Shown: positions 16,734 to 25,057 of the stretch, in pieces | Position numbering within the stretch: the stretch's first letter is position 1 | Layout of the letters: the number at the start of each line of letters is the position of its first letter | Source: Amycolatopsis sp. CA-128772 | Lineage (GTDB): Bacteria; Actinomycetota; Actinomycetes; Mycobacteriales; Pseudonocardiaceae | Length of the DNA: 64,000 bases | Reading direction: 5' to 3' | Assembly (NCBI RefSeq): GCF_002904295.1 | Contig: NZ_PPHG01000073.1 | Span: 62,001-126,000 of the forward strand | The notes under the pieces: generated by a model | Database searches by the model: none | Told to the model about the DNA's origin: nothing | The model's input: the letters and a program-made list of their open reading frames with translations, nothing else | Made by a program: the position numbers and the translations under genes

Positions 16734-17154
16734 CGCGACCACCCACTGGGTCGGCGGACTGCAGAACGGAAAGGGCGAGGTCACCCTGGACTCGTCCAAC
16801 GCCGGCACGTTCAGCGTGTCGTTCCCGACCCGGGCGGGCAACCCGGACGGCCAGACGAGCCCGGAGGAGCTCATCGCGGCGGCGCACTCGTCGTGCCTGG
16901 CGATGAACCTGTCGGGCGTGCTGGAGGCGCAGCAGATCACGGCGGACTCGATCGACGTGAGCGCCGAGGTCACCCTGGGGCCGGCCAAGGGCGGCGGCTT
17001 CGAGATCAGCGGGATCGCGATCACGCTGCGGGCGTCGATCCCCGGCGTGAGCGCGGAGCAGTTCGCGGAGTACGCGGAGACGGCCGAGAAGACCTGCCCG
17101 GTGACGAAGGCACTGGCCGGGACGACGATCACCATGGACGCGGCGCTCGCCTGA
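16720..17154 (+). CDS. OsmC/Ohr-family peroxiredoxin
   Basis: 144-residue thiol peroxidase that reduces organic hydroperoxides. The two redox cysteines are Cys59 (HSSCLAM) and Cys126 (KTCPVTKAL), and the OsmC pattern SPEELIAAAHSSCLAM places it in the OsmC subgroup. Good ribosome site GAGGAGG before ATG 16720, inside the end of the regulator gene. Confidence 0.92.
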   Translation: MPSRDATTHWVGGLQNGKGEVTLDSSNAGTFSVSFPTRAGNPDGQTSPEELIAAAHSSCLAMNLSGVLEAQQITADSIDVSAEVTLGPAKGGGFEISGIAITLRASIPGVSAEQFAEYAETAEKTCPVTKALAGTTITMDAALA

Positions 17155-17162
17155 CGCGGGAC

Positions 17163-17189
17163 GGCCCCTCGCCGGACCGGCGAGGGGCC
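17163..17189. terminator. Bidirectional terminator between osmC and CGNR gene
   Basis: GGCCCCTCGCCGG pairs with its complement around one base (practical stem about 11 bp), nested in TGACGC/GCGTCA. It lies between two convergent stop codons. Confidence 0.75.
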
Positions 17190-17194
17190 ATGCG

Positions 17195-17725
17195 TCAGGA
17201 GACCTTGGCTCGATAAGTCGACTTCTTCGCCTGGTTCCCGCACACGCCCATCGAGCACCACCGGCGCGTTCCCGGCCGGCTCGTGTCCAGGAACAACGCC
17301 CCGCACCGGTCCCCCGCGCACCGGCGGACGCGGGCGAACTCCGGCGACGTCACCAGCTCCAGCGCGTCCCGCGCCACCAACGCCAGCATCGCCGACGCCG
17401 GATCCGGGGCCTGCCAACGCAGTTCGCCCGACGCTGTCAGCGAAGGCGCCGGCACCGGCATGGCTGCGAACCGGTTCAACCGCTGCCGCGACGACGGCCG
17501 CAGCGAACCCGTCAGCAGCTCGTAAACCGCTTCGCGCACGCCGCGCGCGTCACGCACCGAAGCCGGCAGGACGGGCGACGAAAACGGTCCGAACTGGTCG
17601 ATCCACGCACCCCAAGCCGGCTCGTCCGGCAGTTCCTCCGTCTCCGCCGGCGTCCCGCGGTAGCGAAGCGTCCGGATGAAGTCGAGGCACAGGCGGCCCG
17701 CGCCGGAGCGGAATCTGTCCGTCAT
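17195..17725 (-). CDS. CGNR zinc-finger (ABATE domain) protein
   Basis: 176-residue stress-linked putative transcription factor. The N-terminal ABATE domain (RLCLDFIRTLRYRG...) is followed by a C-terminal CGNR finger, CAGDRCGALFLDTSRPG then RWCSMGVCGNQAKKSTYRA. Start ATG 17725. It is divergent from an MFS exporter and the gap holds two copies of an AACCGGTT-centred operator, so it probably regulates both (inference). Confidence 0.88.
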   Translation of the reverse strand: MTDRFRSGAGRLCLDFIRTLRYRGTPAETEELPDEPAWGAWIDQFGPFSSPVLPASVRDARGVREAVYELLTGSLRPSSRQRLNRFAAMPVPAPSLTASGELRWQAPDPASAMLALVARDALELVTSPEFARVRRCAGDRCGALFLDTSRPGTRRWCSMGVCGNQAKKSTYRAKVS

Positions 17726-17743
17726 ACGCGTCACAGTACGCCG

Positions 17744-17787
17744 GAACCGGTTTGACTGGTACCGTCGGGAACCGATCAAACCGGTTC
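17744..17787. promoter_or_regulatory. Twin AACCGGTT operator between CGNR and MFS genes
   Basis: GAACCGGTTTGA (17744-17755) and its exact complement TCAAACCGGTTC (17776-17787) face each other, each containing the palindrome AACCGGTT. The centres are 34 bp apart, with a half-site GGAACCGATC between them. Likely binding site for the divergent CGNR regulator. Confidence 0.6.
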
Positions 17788-17805
17788 AACCTCCTGGGGG
17801 CACGC

Positions 17806-18975
17806 ATGACCGAGACCGAGCAGAAGGCCCCGCCCGGGTGGCTCGTGCTGCTGTTGGCCGTCTCTTGTGGACTGACCGTCGCCAACCTCTACTACGCCCA
17901 GCCGCTGCTCGCCGAGCTGCGCCAGACCTTCGGGGTCGGCGAGGCCGCCGCCGGGGGCGTCGTCACCGCCACGCAGATCGGGTACGCCGCCGGGATGCTG
18001 CTGCTCGTGCCGCTCGGGGACCGGCTCGAGAACCGCGGCCTGGTCGCGACGCTGCTCGCCGTCGCCTGCGCCGGCCTCGTCGTCACCGGGATCGCGCCCG
18101 GGTTCGCCGTGCTGCTCATCGCTTCGCTCGCCGTCGGCGCCACGTCGGTCGTCGTGCAGATCCTCATCCCGTTCGCCGCCGACATCTCGCCCGACGGCAT
18201 CCGCGGCCGGATCGTCGGCCGGGTGGTCAGCGGGCTGCTGTTCGGCATCCTGCTCTCGCGCGTGATCGCCAGCTTCCTCGCCGAGATCACCGGCTGGCGG
18301 GTCGTCTTCCTCATCTCGGCCGCCGCGATGGCCGTGCTCGCCCTCGTGCTCCGGTTCATCCTGCCGCCCCGCGCGCCCAAGACGGACGTCCCCTACGGGC
18401 AGCTCCTCCGCTCCACCTTCGCCATGGTGCGCAAGCACCCGCCGCTGCGGCACCGCGCCCTCTACCAGTCGGTGATGTTCGGCGCCTTCAGCGCGTTCTG
18501 GACGACCATCGCCTTCGTCCTCACCGCGCCGCCGTTCAACTACTCCCAGCTCGGCGTGGGTCTCTTCGCCCTGGCGGGCGCGGCCGGCGCCGCGGTGGCC
18601 CCGCTGGCCGGGCGGTGGGCGGACCACGGCCGCGGCCGGCCGCTCACGGCGGGCGCCTTCGTGCTCTGCGCCGCGGCCTTCGCACTCGCCGGCTTCGGCG
18701 CGCACAGCGTCATCCTGCTGGCGATCGCCGCCATCGCCGTCGACACGGCGGTCCAGACGACGCTGGTCGTCGGCCAGCACACGATCTACCAGCTCGACCC
18801 CTCGGCCCGCGCCCGCATCAACAGCGTCTACCTGGGCACCTTCTTCATCGGCGGCGCGATCGGCTCCCAGGCGGGCTCGATCGCCTACCACCTCGGCGGC
18901 TGGACGGCGGTCGTCGTGTTCGCGGGCGTGCTGCCGCTGCTCGGGCTGGCCGGCATGGCCCGCACCCAGGTCTAA
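17806..18975 (+). CDS. MFS transporter
   Basis: 389-residue, 12-helix major facilitator exporter. The motif-A-like loop PLGDRLENRG after helix 2 and the early segment SCGLTVANLYYAQPLLAEL mark the subgroup seen in YnfM/AraJ-like drug or sugar efflux proteins. Substrate cannot be told. ATG 17806 lies beyond the operator. Its stop overlaps the convergent LysR gene by 4 bp. Confidence 0.88.
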   Translation: MTETEQKAPPGWLVLLLAVSCGLTVANLYYAQPLLAELRQTFGVGEAAAGGVVTATQIGYAAGMLLLVPLGDRLENRGLVATLLAVACAGLVVTGIAPGFAVLLIASLAVGATSVVVQILIPFAADISPDGIRGRIVGRVVSGLLFGILLSRVIASFLAEITGWRVVFLISAAAMAVLALVLRFILPPRAPKTDVPYGQLLRSTFAMVRKHPPLRHRALYQSVMFGAFSAFWTTIAFVLTAPPFNYSQLGVGLFALAGAAGAAVAPLAGRWADHGRGRPLTAGAFVLCAAAFALAGFGAHSVILLAIAAIAVDTAVQTTLVVGQHTIYQLDPSARARINSVYLGTFFIGGAIGSQAGSIAYHLGGWTAVVVFAGVLPLLGLAGMARTQV

Positions 18976-19862
18976 CCCGCCAGCAAGCCCAGCACCAACG
19001 CCAACGGCGGCCACGCCTCCCGCCCCCGGCTGGTGCAGGCGAACGCCCGCTGCCGCACGTCCGGCCCGGCGAGCGGCAGCAGCGTGACCCCCGGCTTCGT
19101 GGGCCGGCCCGCCGGCAGCAGGCCCACCGCCGGGGCCGGGCCGGTCGCGATCAGGTCCTCCACCAGCTCCAGGCTGTCCGCACGGTGGGTCACGGCCGGC
19201 GTGAACCCCGCCATCGCCGCCAGGCGGCGGACCACGTCCTCGTCGGCGCTGTTGCGGGAGTTGACGATCCAGCCGTGGTCGCGGAACGCCTCGAAGACCG
19301 CCACCGTTCCCTCGCCGCGGACCCGGTCCGCGTCCGCGGCCGGGACCCCCAGCCCCCACCGCGCTGTCCACAGTGGACGTACCGCGACCGCGGGGTCCAC
19401 GCCGGCCGGGGCGAGGTCGTAGTCGTAGGTGAGGGCCAGGTCGATGTCGTCGGCCAGCAACGCGGCGAACGCCTCCAGGGGCTCGTACTCGCTGATCCGC
19501 AGCTCGACCCGCGGGTGGTGGGCGGCCAGCGCCGCCGCGGCCGGCAGCACCGAGCGCCGGACCGCCGTGGCGAACCCGGCGACCCGCACGGTGCCGGCCG
19601 GCTCGGCGTGCGGGTCGAGGTCGGCGCGCGCGGCCTCCACCGCGGCGAGGATCGTCACGGCGTGCTCGGCCAGCCGCCGGCCCGCGGGGGTGAGGCGCAC
19701 GCGCCGGCCGTCCGGTTCGAGCAGGGGCACGCCGGTTTCCCGGGCCAACACGGCGATCTGCTGCGACACCGTGGACGTCGTCGTCCCGAGCACGTCCGCC
19801 ACCGCCCGCATCGAGCCGTGCCGGGACAGCTCGAGCAGGAACCGGAGCCGGCGGGTGTCCAC
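18972..19862 (-). CDS. LysR-family transcriptional regulator
   Basis: 296 residues. N-terminal winged helix (LRFLLELSRHGSMRAVADVL, then TSTVSQQIAVLARETGVPLL) and a C-terminal substrate-binding domain (GTVRVAGFATAVRRSVLPAA...). GTG 19862 is preferred to a GTG 15 bp upstream because family members begin right before the first helix and GACAAT lies 6 nt upstream as a possible -10. Divergent from an EamA exporter that it probably controls through the site at 19871-19914. Confidence 0.9.
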   Translation of the reverse strand: MDTRRLRFLLELSRHGSMRAVADVLGTTTSTVSQQIAVLARETGVPLLEPDGRRVRLTPAGRRLAEHAVTILAAVEAARADLDPHAEPAGTVRVAGFATAVRRSVLPAAAALAAHHPRVELRISEYEPLEAFAALLADDIDLALTYDYDLAPAGVDPAVAVRPLWTARWGLGVPAADADRVRGEGTVAVFEAFRDHGWIVNSRNSADEDVVRRLAAMAGFTPAVTHRADSLELVEDLIATGPAPAVGLLPAGRPTKPGVTLLPLAGPDVRQRAFACTSRGREAWPPLALVLGLLAG

Positions 19863-19870
19863 GCGGTCAT

Positions 19871-19914
19871 TGTCCACGAATCGCGAACGGTATGTCCACG
19901 ATCACCACGTGGAC
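19871..19914. promoter_or_regulatory. LysR-type operator
   Basis: GTCCACG (19894-19900), 7-nt spacer, CGTGGAC (19908-19914), plus another TGTCCACGA half-site at 19871-19879. The arrangement (a strong dyad plus a half-site near the regulator promoter) fits LysR autoregulation and activation of the divergent gene. Confidence 0.6.
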
Positions 19915-19945
19915 ACGAACGGTCCGGCTCGGCTTTGCTGGTCCC

Positions 19946-20800
19946 GTGCCGTCCACGTCCCGCGCCGGAGCGACCCTCGCCGTCGCCGCCATGCTCTGCG
20001 TCCAGCTCGGTCTCGCCGTCTCGGTCGGGCTGTTCGACCGCGTCGGGCCCGAAGGGGCGGCATGGCTGCGCCTGGCGTGGGCCGGGGTGCTGCTGCTCGT
20101 CGTGGTCCGGCCGCGGCCGTCGTCGTTCCGCGGGAGCACCTTCCTGACCTGCTGCGGGCTGGGTGTGGTCACGGCCGGGATGACCATGCTGTTCATGGAA
20201 GCCGTCGCCCGGCTGCCGCTGGGCACGGCGAGTGCGCTGGAGTTCCTCGGCCCGCTGGCCGTCGCCGTCACGCGGGGCCGCGGCGGCAAACGGCTGTGGC
20301 CCGTCCTCGCCGCGATCGGGGTGCTGTTGCTGACCCGGCCGTGGCACGGCGGCGCGGACTTGGCGGGCGTCGGCTTCGCGCTCGCGTCCGCGGTCTGCTG
20401 GGCCGCCTACATCCTGCTGACGCAGCGGGTCGGCGACGAGGTGGCGGGCGTGCGCGGGCTCGCGGTGTCGATGCCGGTGGCGGGCATCGTGGCGACGCTC
20501 GTCTACGGTCCGGGCGTGCTCGGCCACCTGACCTGGCCGTTGCTGCTCATCGGCCTCGGCCTGGCGGTGCTGCTGCCGGTGGTGCCGTTCGCGCTCGAAA
20601 TGCTCGCGCTGCGGCGGCTGACCGCCCCCGCGTTCGGGACGCTGATGAGCCTGGAACCGGCCATCGCCCTGGCGATCGGGTTCCTCGTGCTCCACCAGGT
20701 CCCGGACGCGGGGGCGGCGGCGGGCGTGGTGTTCGTCGTGGCGGCCGGGATCGGCGCGGAGCGGACGGGGACGCGGGAGCCGGTCAAGCAGCCGGCCTAG
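19946..20800 (+). CDS. EamA/RhtA-like drug/metabolite exporter
   Basis: 284-residue membrane protein with ten predicted helices in two EamA repeats. The signature LPLGTASALEFLGPLAVAV and LASAVCWAAYILLTQRVG matches the RhtA (threonine/homoserine exporter) branch. GTG 19946 is chosen because the longer in-frame start would place the operator inside the gene. Substrate is uncertain. It overlaps the convergent NmrA-like gene by 4 bp. Confidence 0.85.
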   Translation: MPSTSRAGATLAVAAMLCVQLGLAVSVGLFDRVGPEGAAWLRLAWAGVLLLVVVRPRPSSFRGSTFLTCCGLGVVTAGMTMLFMEAVARLPLGTASALEFLGPLAVAVTRGRGGKRLWPVLAAIGVLLLTRPWHGGADLAGVGFALASAVCWAAYILLTQRVGDEVAGVRGLAVSMPVAGIVATLVYGPGVLGHLTWPLLLIGLGLAVLLPVVPFALEMLALRRLTAPAFGTLMSLEPAIALAIGFLVLHQVPDAGAAAGVVFVVAAGIGAERTGTREPVKQPA

Positions 20801-21627
20801 GCGAACACGTCCCGCCGCGCGGCCACCCACTCCGCGTACGTCGTTCCCTTGCGTCCCAGCAGCTCCTCGACGACGCCGGTCGGCACCTGCGGGTTCCGCA
20901 GGGTCTCCGCGAACCCCTCGAGCAGCCAGCCGACGGCCGTTTCCGGGACGCCGTAACCGATCCACTGCGCGCGTTGCTCCGCCGGCGTCAGCTCGCGGAA
21001 GCGGATTTCCCGGCCCAGCACCGACGCGAGGGTCTCGACCTGGCCACGGAGGCTGATCGCCTCGGGTCCACTGAGGACGTAGGTGACCCCGACGTGCCCG
21101 TCCGAACCCAGCACCCGGGCGGCCACCGCCGCGATGTCGCCGAGGTCGATGGGGGTCTGGGTGGCGTCGCCGTAGGCCAGCGCGACCTCGCCCGCCCGGA
21201 CCAAGGGCGCCCAGTCGAGCGTGTTGTTCATGAACACGCCGGGCCGCAGGAAGGTCCACGCGAACCCGGCGTCCCGCACGGCGGCCTCGACGGCGGCGTA
21301 CTCGTGGCCGCTGGAGCCTTCGTGGTCGTCGCCGACGCTGCTGCCCGACAGGGCGACGACCCGCTCGACGCCGGCTTCCGACGCCAGCTCGCAGAACCGC
21401 CGGACGGTCCGCGCCATCGGCGCGAGGTACACCGCCGACACGCCCTCGAGCGCGCCCGGCAGCGTCGACGGCCTCGCCAGCGAGCCGACGACCACCTCGG
21501 CTTCGGCCGGCAGCCGCGCGCGTCCGGGGTCGACAGTCAGCGCCCGCACCGGCACGCCGGCGGCCAGGAGTTCGTCGACCACCAGCCGCCCGACGCTGCC
21601 GGTCGCACCCGTCACCAGGATCGTCAT
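20797..21627 (-). CDS. NmrA-like NAD(P)-binding protein
   Basis: 276-residue atypical short-chain dehydrogenase. Rossmann motif TILVTGATGSVGRLVVDEL at the N-terminus; no YxxxK catalytic pair is evident, as in many NmrA-like proteins and quinone reductases (QorB-like). ATG 21627 has GAGGAGGG upstream. A strong palindromic operator at 21642-21679 controls it; no regulator gene is adjacent. It lies directly beside the ftsQ stop, marking one edge of the block between ftsQ and ftsZ. Confidence 0.88.
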   Translation of the reverse strand: MTILVTGATGSVGRLVVDELLAAGVPVRALTVDPGRARLPAEAEVVVGSLARPSTLPGALEGVSAVYLAPMARTVRRFCELASEAGVERVVALSGSSVGDDHEGSSGHEYAAVEAAVRDAGFAWTFLRPGVFMNNTLDWAPLVRAGEVALAYGDATQTPIDLGDIAAVAARVLGSDGHVGVTYVLSGPEAISLRGQVETLASVLGREIRFRELTPAEQRAQWIGYGVPETAVGWLLEGFAETLRNPQVPTGVVEELLGRKGTTYAEWVAARRDVFA

Positions 21628-21641
21628 GAGCACCCTCCTCT

Positions 21642-21679
21642 TTCTCGTATGCCGTACGAAATAGTACGGCATACGAGAA
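21642..21679. promoter_or_regulatory. Perfect 16-bp inverted repeat operator before the NmrA-like gene
   Basis: TTCTCGTATGCCGTAC (21642-21657), 6-nt spacer, exact complement (21664-21679). Each arm also holds the smaller dyad CGTATGCCGTACG or its mirror. Such repeats are typical of TetR-family repressors acting on reductase genes (inference). The site sits 26 bp from the ftsQ stop and 15 bp from the start codon. Confidence 0.75.
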
Positions 21680-21704
21680 CCCGGACGCACACGAAATCGG
21701 ACCT

Positions 21705-22538
21705 TCAGGAGGTGATGGTGGGCAGCTCGGGCGCCGCGACGTCGTAGACCTTGCCGTCCTGGGTCAGCAGGGCCGCCAGGACCTTCGCCTTGCGGTCCGT
21801 CTGCTCCGCGGTTCCCCAGCGGACGATCTTGCCGCTGGCCAGCGTGAACTCCACGCTCGCCGGCGTCTTCGCCGTCGCCGTCGTGACCTGCTTGAGCAGC
21901 TGCTCCGGGATCACTCCGAGGACCGCCGTCACCGCGCGGGTCACCGGGTCGTCCGCCGACACCTTCGGCAGCTTGAGCTCCGGCAGGCCCGCCGGGCGCG
22001 CGGCGACCGTCTTGAACACCACGCCGCCGCCGTCGACCAGGTGGACGCCGTCGCCGCCCGGGCCGCTGTCGAAGAACGCGATCGCCGTGCGCTCGGTCAC
22101 CGTGATCTCGACCGTGTTCGGCCACGACCGCGACACCTCGACCGTCGCGATCCCCGGCATCGCCGCCACCCGGTCGCGGATCTCGTCGGTGCTCAGCCGC
22201 AGCATCGGCTTGTCGGCCGGGACCGCCGCCACCGTGCGGATCTGGTCGGCCGGCACCGTGCGCGAGCCGCTGACCGCCACGTCCTGCACCCCCAGCATCG
22301 AGCTGAAGAACAGCAGGTACACCGTGGCCACCACGGTGAGCACGGACAGCAGCGCGACCCACCGGCGGCGGATCTCCACCTGCCGGTTGGGCCGGCTTCG
22401 CGGCGAAGGCCGCGCGGCGACGCGGGTCCGGCGGCGCTCTTCCTCGGAGCGCCGCCCCCGGCGTTGCCGGGCCAGGGCGGCACGATCCGGTGTCTCCGCC
22501 TCGGCGGAGGACGGACGGCGTTCCCTGGTCGGACTCAT
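21705..22538 (-). CDS. ftsQ: Cell division protein FtsQ
   Basis: 277-residue bitopic divisome protein: basic Arg-rich cytoplasmic N-terminus (residues 1-58), one membrane helix (about 60-82), then the POTRA domain (GVQDVAVSGSRTVPADQIRT...) and the FtsQ domain (SWPNTVEITVTERTAIAFFD). It links FtsL/FtsB-type proteins with the septal synthase. Last gene of the mraZ-ftsQ run, 4 bp after murC. ftsZ, normally next, is missing here. Confidence 0.95.
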   Translation of the reverse strand: MSPTRERRPSSAEAETPDRAALARQRRGRRSEEERRRTRVAARPSPRSRPNRQVEIRRRWVALLSVLTVVATVYLLFFSSMLGVQDVAVSGSRTVPADQIRTVAAVPADKPMLRLSTDEIRDRVAAMPGIATVEVSRSWPNTVEITVTERTAIAFFDSGPGGDGVHLVDGGGVVFKTVAARPAGLPELKLPKVSADDPVTRAVTAVLGVIPEQLLKQVTTATAKTPASVEFTLASGKIVRWGTAEQTDRKAKVLAALLTQDGKVYDVAAPELPTITS

Positions 22539-22542
22539 GGCC

Positions 22543-23940
22543 TCAGCGCTTGTCCAGCTCGGCGAGGATCTCCGGACCCAGCTGCGTCACGTCGCCGGCG
22601 CCCATGGTCACCACGAGGTCGCCCGGCTTCGCCAGCCCGGCCACCAGCGGCGCGGCCCGGTCGAACGCCGGCTCGTAGTGCACCGACGCCGTCACCCGGT
22701 CGGCGATCAGCGCGCCGGTGACACCCGGTTCGGGCTCCTCCCGCGCGCCGTAGACGTCAAGCACGACGACCTCGTCGGCCTGCGACAGCGCCTCGGCGAA
22801 CTCCGCCGAGAACGTCTTCGTCCGCGAGTACAGGTGCGGCTGGAACACCACGATCACCCGCCCGGACCCGGCCGCCGTCCGCACCGCGCGCAGCTGCGCG
22901 GACACCTCGGTCGGGTGGTGGGCGTAGTCGTCGTAGACGCGGACGTCGCCGGCCCGGCCCTTGAACTCGAACCGCCGCCGCACGCCGCCGAACGCCGCCA
23001 GCCCCGCGACCATGCCTTCGACCGGCGCGCCGAGCTCGATCCCGGCCAGCAGGGCCGCGAGCGCGTTCAGCGCCATGTGCTCACCCGGCACGGCCACCCG
23101 GACGTCGACCGGCTCGCCGCGCAGGGAGACCCGCACGATCCCGCCGTCGGGCTGCGGCTGGTAGGACGTGATCCGGGCGTCGTCGACGCCACCGACCTCG
23201 CGGCCGTACCGCTGCACCCGGACCCCGCGCTTCTCGGCTTCGTCGCCCAGCGCGGCGGCGCCCTCGTCGTCGGCGCAGACGATCAGCAGCCCGTCCGGAT
23301 CGAGGCGGTCGAGGAAGTCGGTGAAGACCTTCGTGTACGCCTCGGCCGTGCCGTGGTGGTCCAGGTGGTCCGGCTCGACGTTCGTCACCACCGCGACCGA
23401 CGGCGAGTAGGCCAGGAACGAGCCGTCGCTCTCGTCGGCCTCGGCGACGAACACGCCGCCCTCGCCGTGGTGGGCGTTGGCGCCGGACTCGTTGAGGTCG
23501 CCGCCGATGGCGAACGACGGGTCGAGCCGGCAGTGCTGCAGCGCCACGGTCAGCATCGACGTCGTCGACGTCTTGCCGTGCGTGCCCGCGATGCAGGCGA
23601 CGCGGTGGCCCGCCATCAGCCCGGCCAGCGCCTGCGCCCGGTGCAGCACCGGGATCCCGGCCTCGCGCGCCGCGGCGAGCTCGGGGTTGGTCTCCTTGAT
23701 CGCCGTCGAGACGACCACGGCCGACGGCGGCTCGGACAGGGCCGAGATGTTCGCCGCCGCCTGGCCGACGAACAGCTCGGCGCCCTGAGCGCGCAGCGAC
23801 AGCAGCGCGCGCGACTCCTTGGCGTCCGAGCCCGACACGAAGGCGCCCCGGGCCAGCAGGATCCGCGCGATACCGGACATGCCGGCCCCGCCGATCCCGA
23901 TCAGGTGCGCCCGGCGCAGTTCTTCAGGCAGTTCAGGCAC
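22543..23940 (-). CDS. murC: UDP-N-acetylmuramate-L-alanine ligase MurC
   Basis: Adds L-Ala to UDP-MurNAc using ATP. N-terminal Rossmann motif LIGIGGAGMSGIARILLARG, ATP loop CIAGTHGKTSTTSMLT, and C-terminal Mur ligase domain (VYDDYAHHPTEVSAQLRAVR). 465 residues. The GTG start overlaps the murG stop by 8 bp. Confidence 0.97.
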   Translation of the reverse strand: MPELPEELRRAHLIGIGGAGMSGIARILLARGAFVSGSDAKESRALLSLRAQGAELFVGQAAANISALSEPPSAVVVSTAIKETNPELAAAREAGIPVLHRAQALAGLMAGHRVACIAGTHGKTSTTSMLTVALQHCRLDPSFAIGGDLNESGANAHHGEGGVFVAEADESDGSFLAYSPSVAVVTNVEPDHLDHHGTAEAYTKVFTDFLDRLDPDGLLIVCADDEGAAALGDEAEKRGVRVQRYGREVGGVDDARITSYQPQPDGGIVRVSLRGEPVDVRVAVPGEHMALNALAALLAGIELGAPVEGMVAGLAAFGGVRRRFEFKGRAGDVRVYDDYAHHPTEVSAQLRAVRTAAGSGRVIVVFQPHLYSRTKTFSAEFAEALSQADEVVVLDVYGAREEPEPGVTGALIADRVTASVHYEPAFDRAAPLVAGLAKPGDLVVTMGAGDVTQLGPEILAELDKR

Positions 23941-25057
23941 CGGCGGCCTCCAGAACGATGCGGGCGAGGGTCTCGTCGGCCTCGCGGTGGCCCATGCCGG
24001 CCGCCGCCGCGCTCATCTTCGCGACCCGGTCGGCGTCGGTGACCAGCGGGACGACGAGCTCGGCGACCTTGGCCGGCGACAGGTCGGCGTCGGCGACCAT
24101 CAGCGCGGCCCCCGCGTCGACGGCGGGCCGGCCGTTCGACGCCTGTTCGCCGTTGCCGATCGGCAGCGGGACGAACACCGCGGGCAGCCCGACCGACGTC
24201 ACCTCGGCGACGGTCATCGCGCCCGAGCGGCAGATCGCCACGTCGGCCGCGGCGTAGGCCAGGTCCATCCGCTCCAGGTACGGCACCGGCACGTACGCCG
24301 GCTTGCCCGGGAACTCCTGCACGACCAGCGTGTTCTTCGGGCCGTGCGCGTGCAGGACGCCGACGCCGGCGTCCGCGAGGTCCTTCGCCGCCCCGGACAC
24401 CGCGGCGTTGATCGACTGCGCACCCTGCGAGCCGCCGAAGACGAGCAGCGTGGGCGCGTCCGGGTCCAGGCCGAAGTGCTCGCGGGCCTCGGCCCGCAGC
24501 GCGGCCCGGTCCAGCGCCGTGATCGACCGCCGCAGCGGGATCCCGACGACCTCGGCGTTCGGCAGCGTCGTCCCCGGCACGGCGACGGCGACGCGCTTGG
24601 CGAACCGCGCGCCGACCTTGTTGGCCAGGCCGGCCGACTTGTTGGCTTCGTGCACGACGATCGGGACGCGCCCGCGCGCCGCGAGGTACGCGGGCAGGGC
24701 GACGTAACCGCCGAAGCCGACCACGACGTCCGCGCCGACCCGGTCCAGCACCTCACGGGTCTTGCGCACCGAGTCGCGGACCTTCAGCGGCAGCCGCAGC
24801 AGCTCCGGTGTCGGCTTGCGGGGCAGCGGCACCGGCGGGATCAGCTCCAGGTCGTAGCCGCGGGCCGGGACGAGCTTGTTCTCCAGGCCGCGCTCGGTGC
24901 CCAGCGCGATCACCGTCGCGTCCGGGCGCAGCCGCATGACGGCGTCGGCCAGGGCGAGGGCGGGTTCGATGTGTCCTGCGGTGCCACCTCCGGCGACCAC
25001 GACCACGGGCCCCTTGCCCGCGGCGGATCGCTCGGTTCCCTTGACGGGCTTACTCAC
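23933..25057 (-). CDS. murG: Lipid II synthase MurG (GlcNAc transferase)
   Basis: Transfers GlcNAc from UDP-GlcNAc to lipid I on the cytoplasmic membrane face. GT28 fold: N-terminal GGGTAGHIEPALALADAV, HEANKSAGLANKVGARF, and the donor-site motifs FGGSQGAQSINAAV and CRSGAMTVAEV. 374 residues. GTG at 25057 overlaps the ftsW stop (GTGA). Confidence 0.97.
   Translation of the reverse strand: MSKPVKGTERSAAGKGPVVVVAGGGTAGHIEPALALADAVMRLRPDATVIALGTERGLENKLVPARGYDLELIPPVPLPRKPTPELLRLPLKVRDSVRKTREVLDRVGADVVVGFGGYVALPAYLAARGRVPIVVHEANKSAGLANKVGARFAKRVAVAVPGTTLPNAEVVGIPLRRSITALDRAALRAEAREHFGLDPDAPTLLVFGGSQGAQSINAAVSGAAKDLADAGVGVLHAHGPKNTLVVQEFPGKPAYVPVPYLERMDLAYAAADVAICRSGAMTVAEVTSVGLPAVFVPLPIGNGEQASNGRPAVDAGAALMVADADLSPAKVAELVVPLVTDADRVAKMSAAAAGMGHREADETLARIVLEAAGA

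Noticed and set aside
10226..21627. The block between ftsQ and ftsZ as a genomic island or prophage
   Set aside because: No integrase, transposase, tRNA or direct-repeat edges were seen, and base composition resembles the rest of the window. Rearrangement is more likely than a mobile element.
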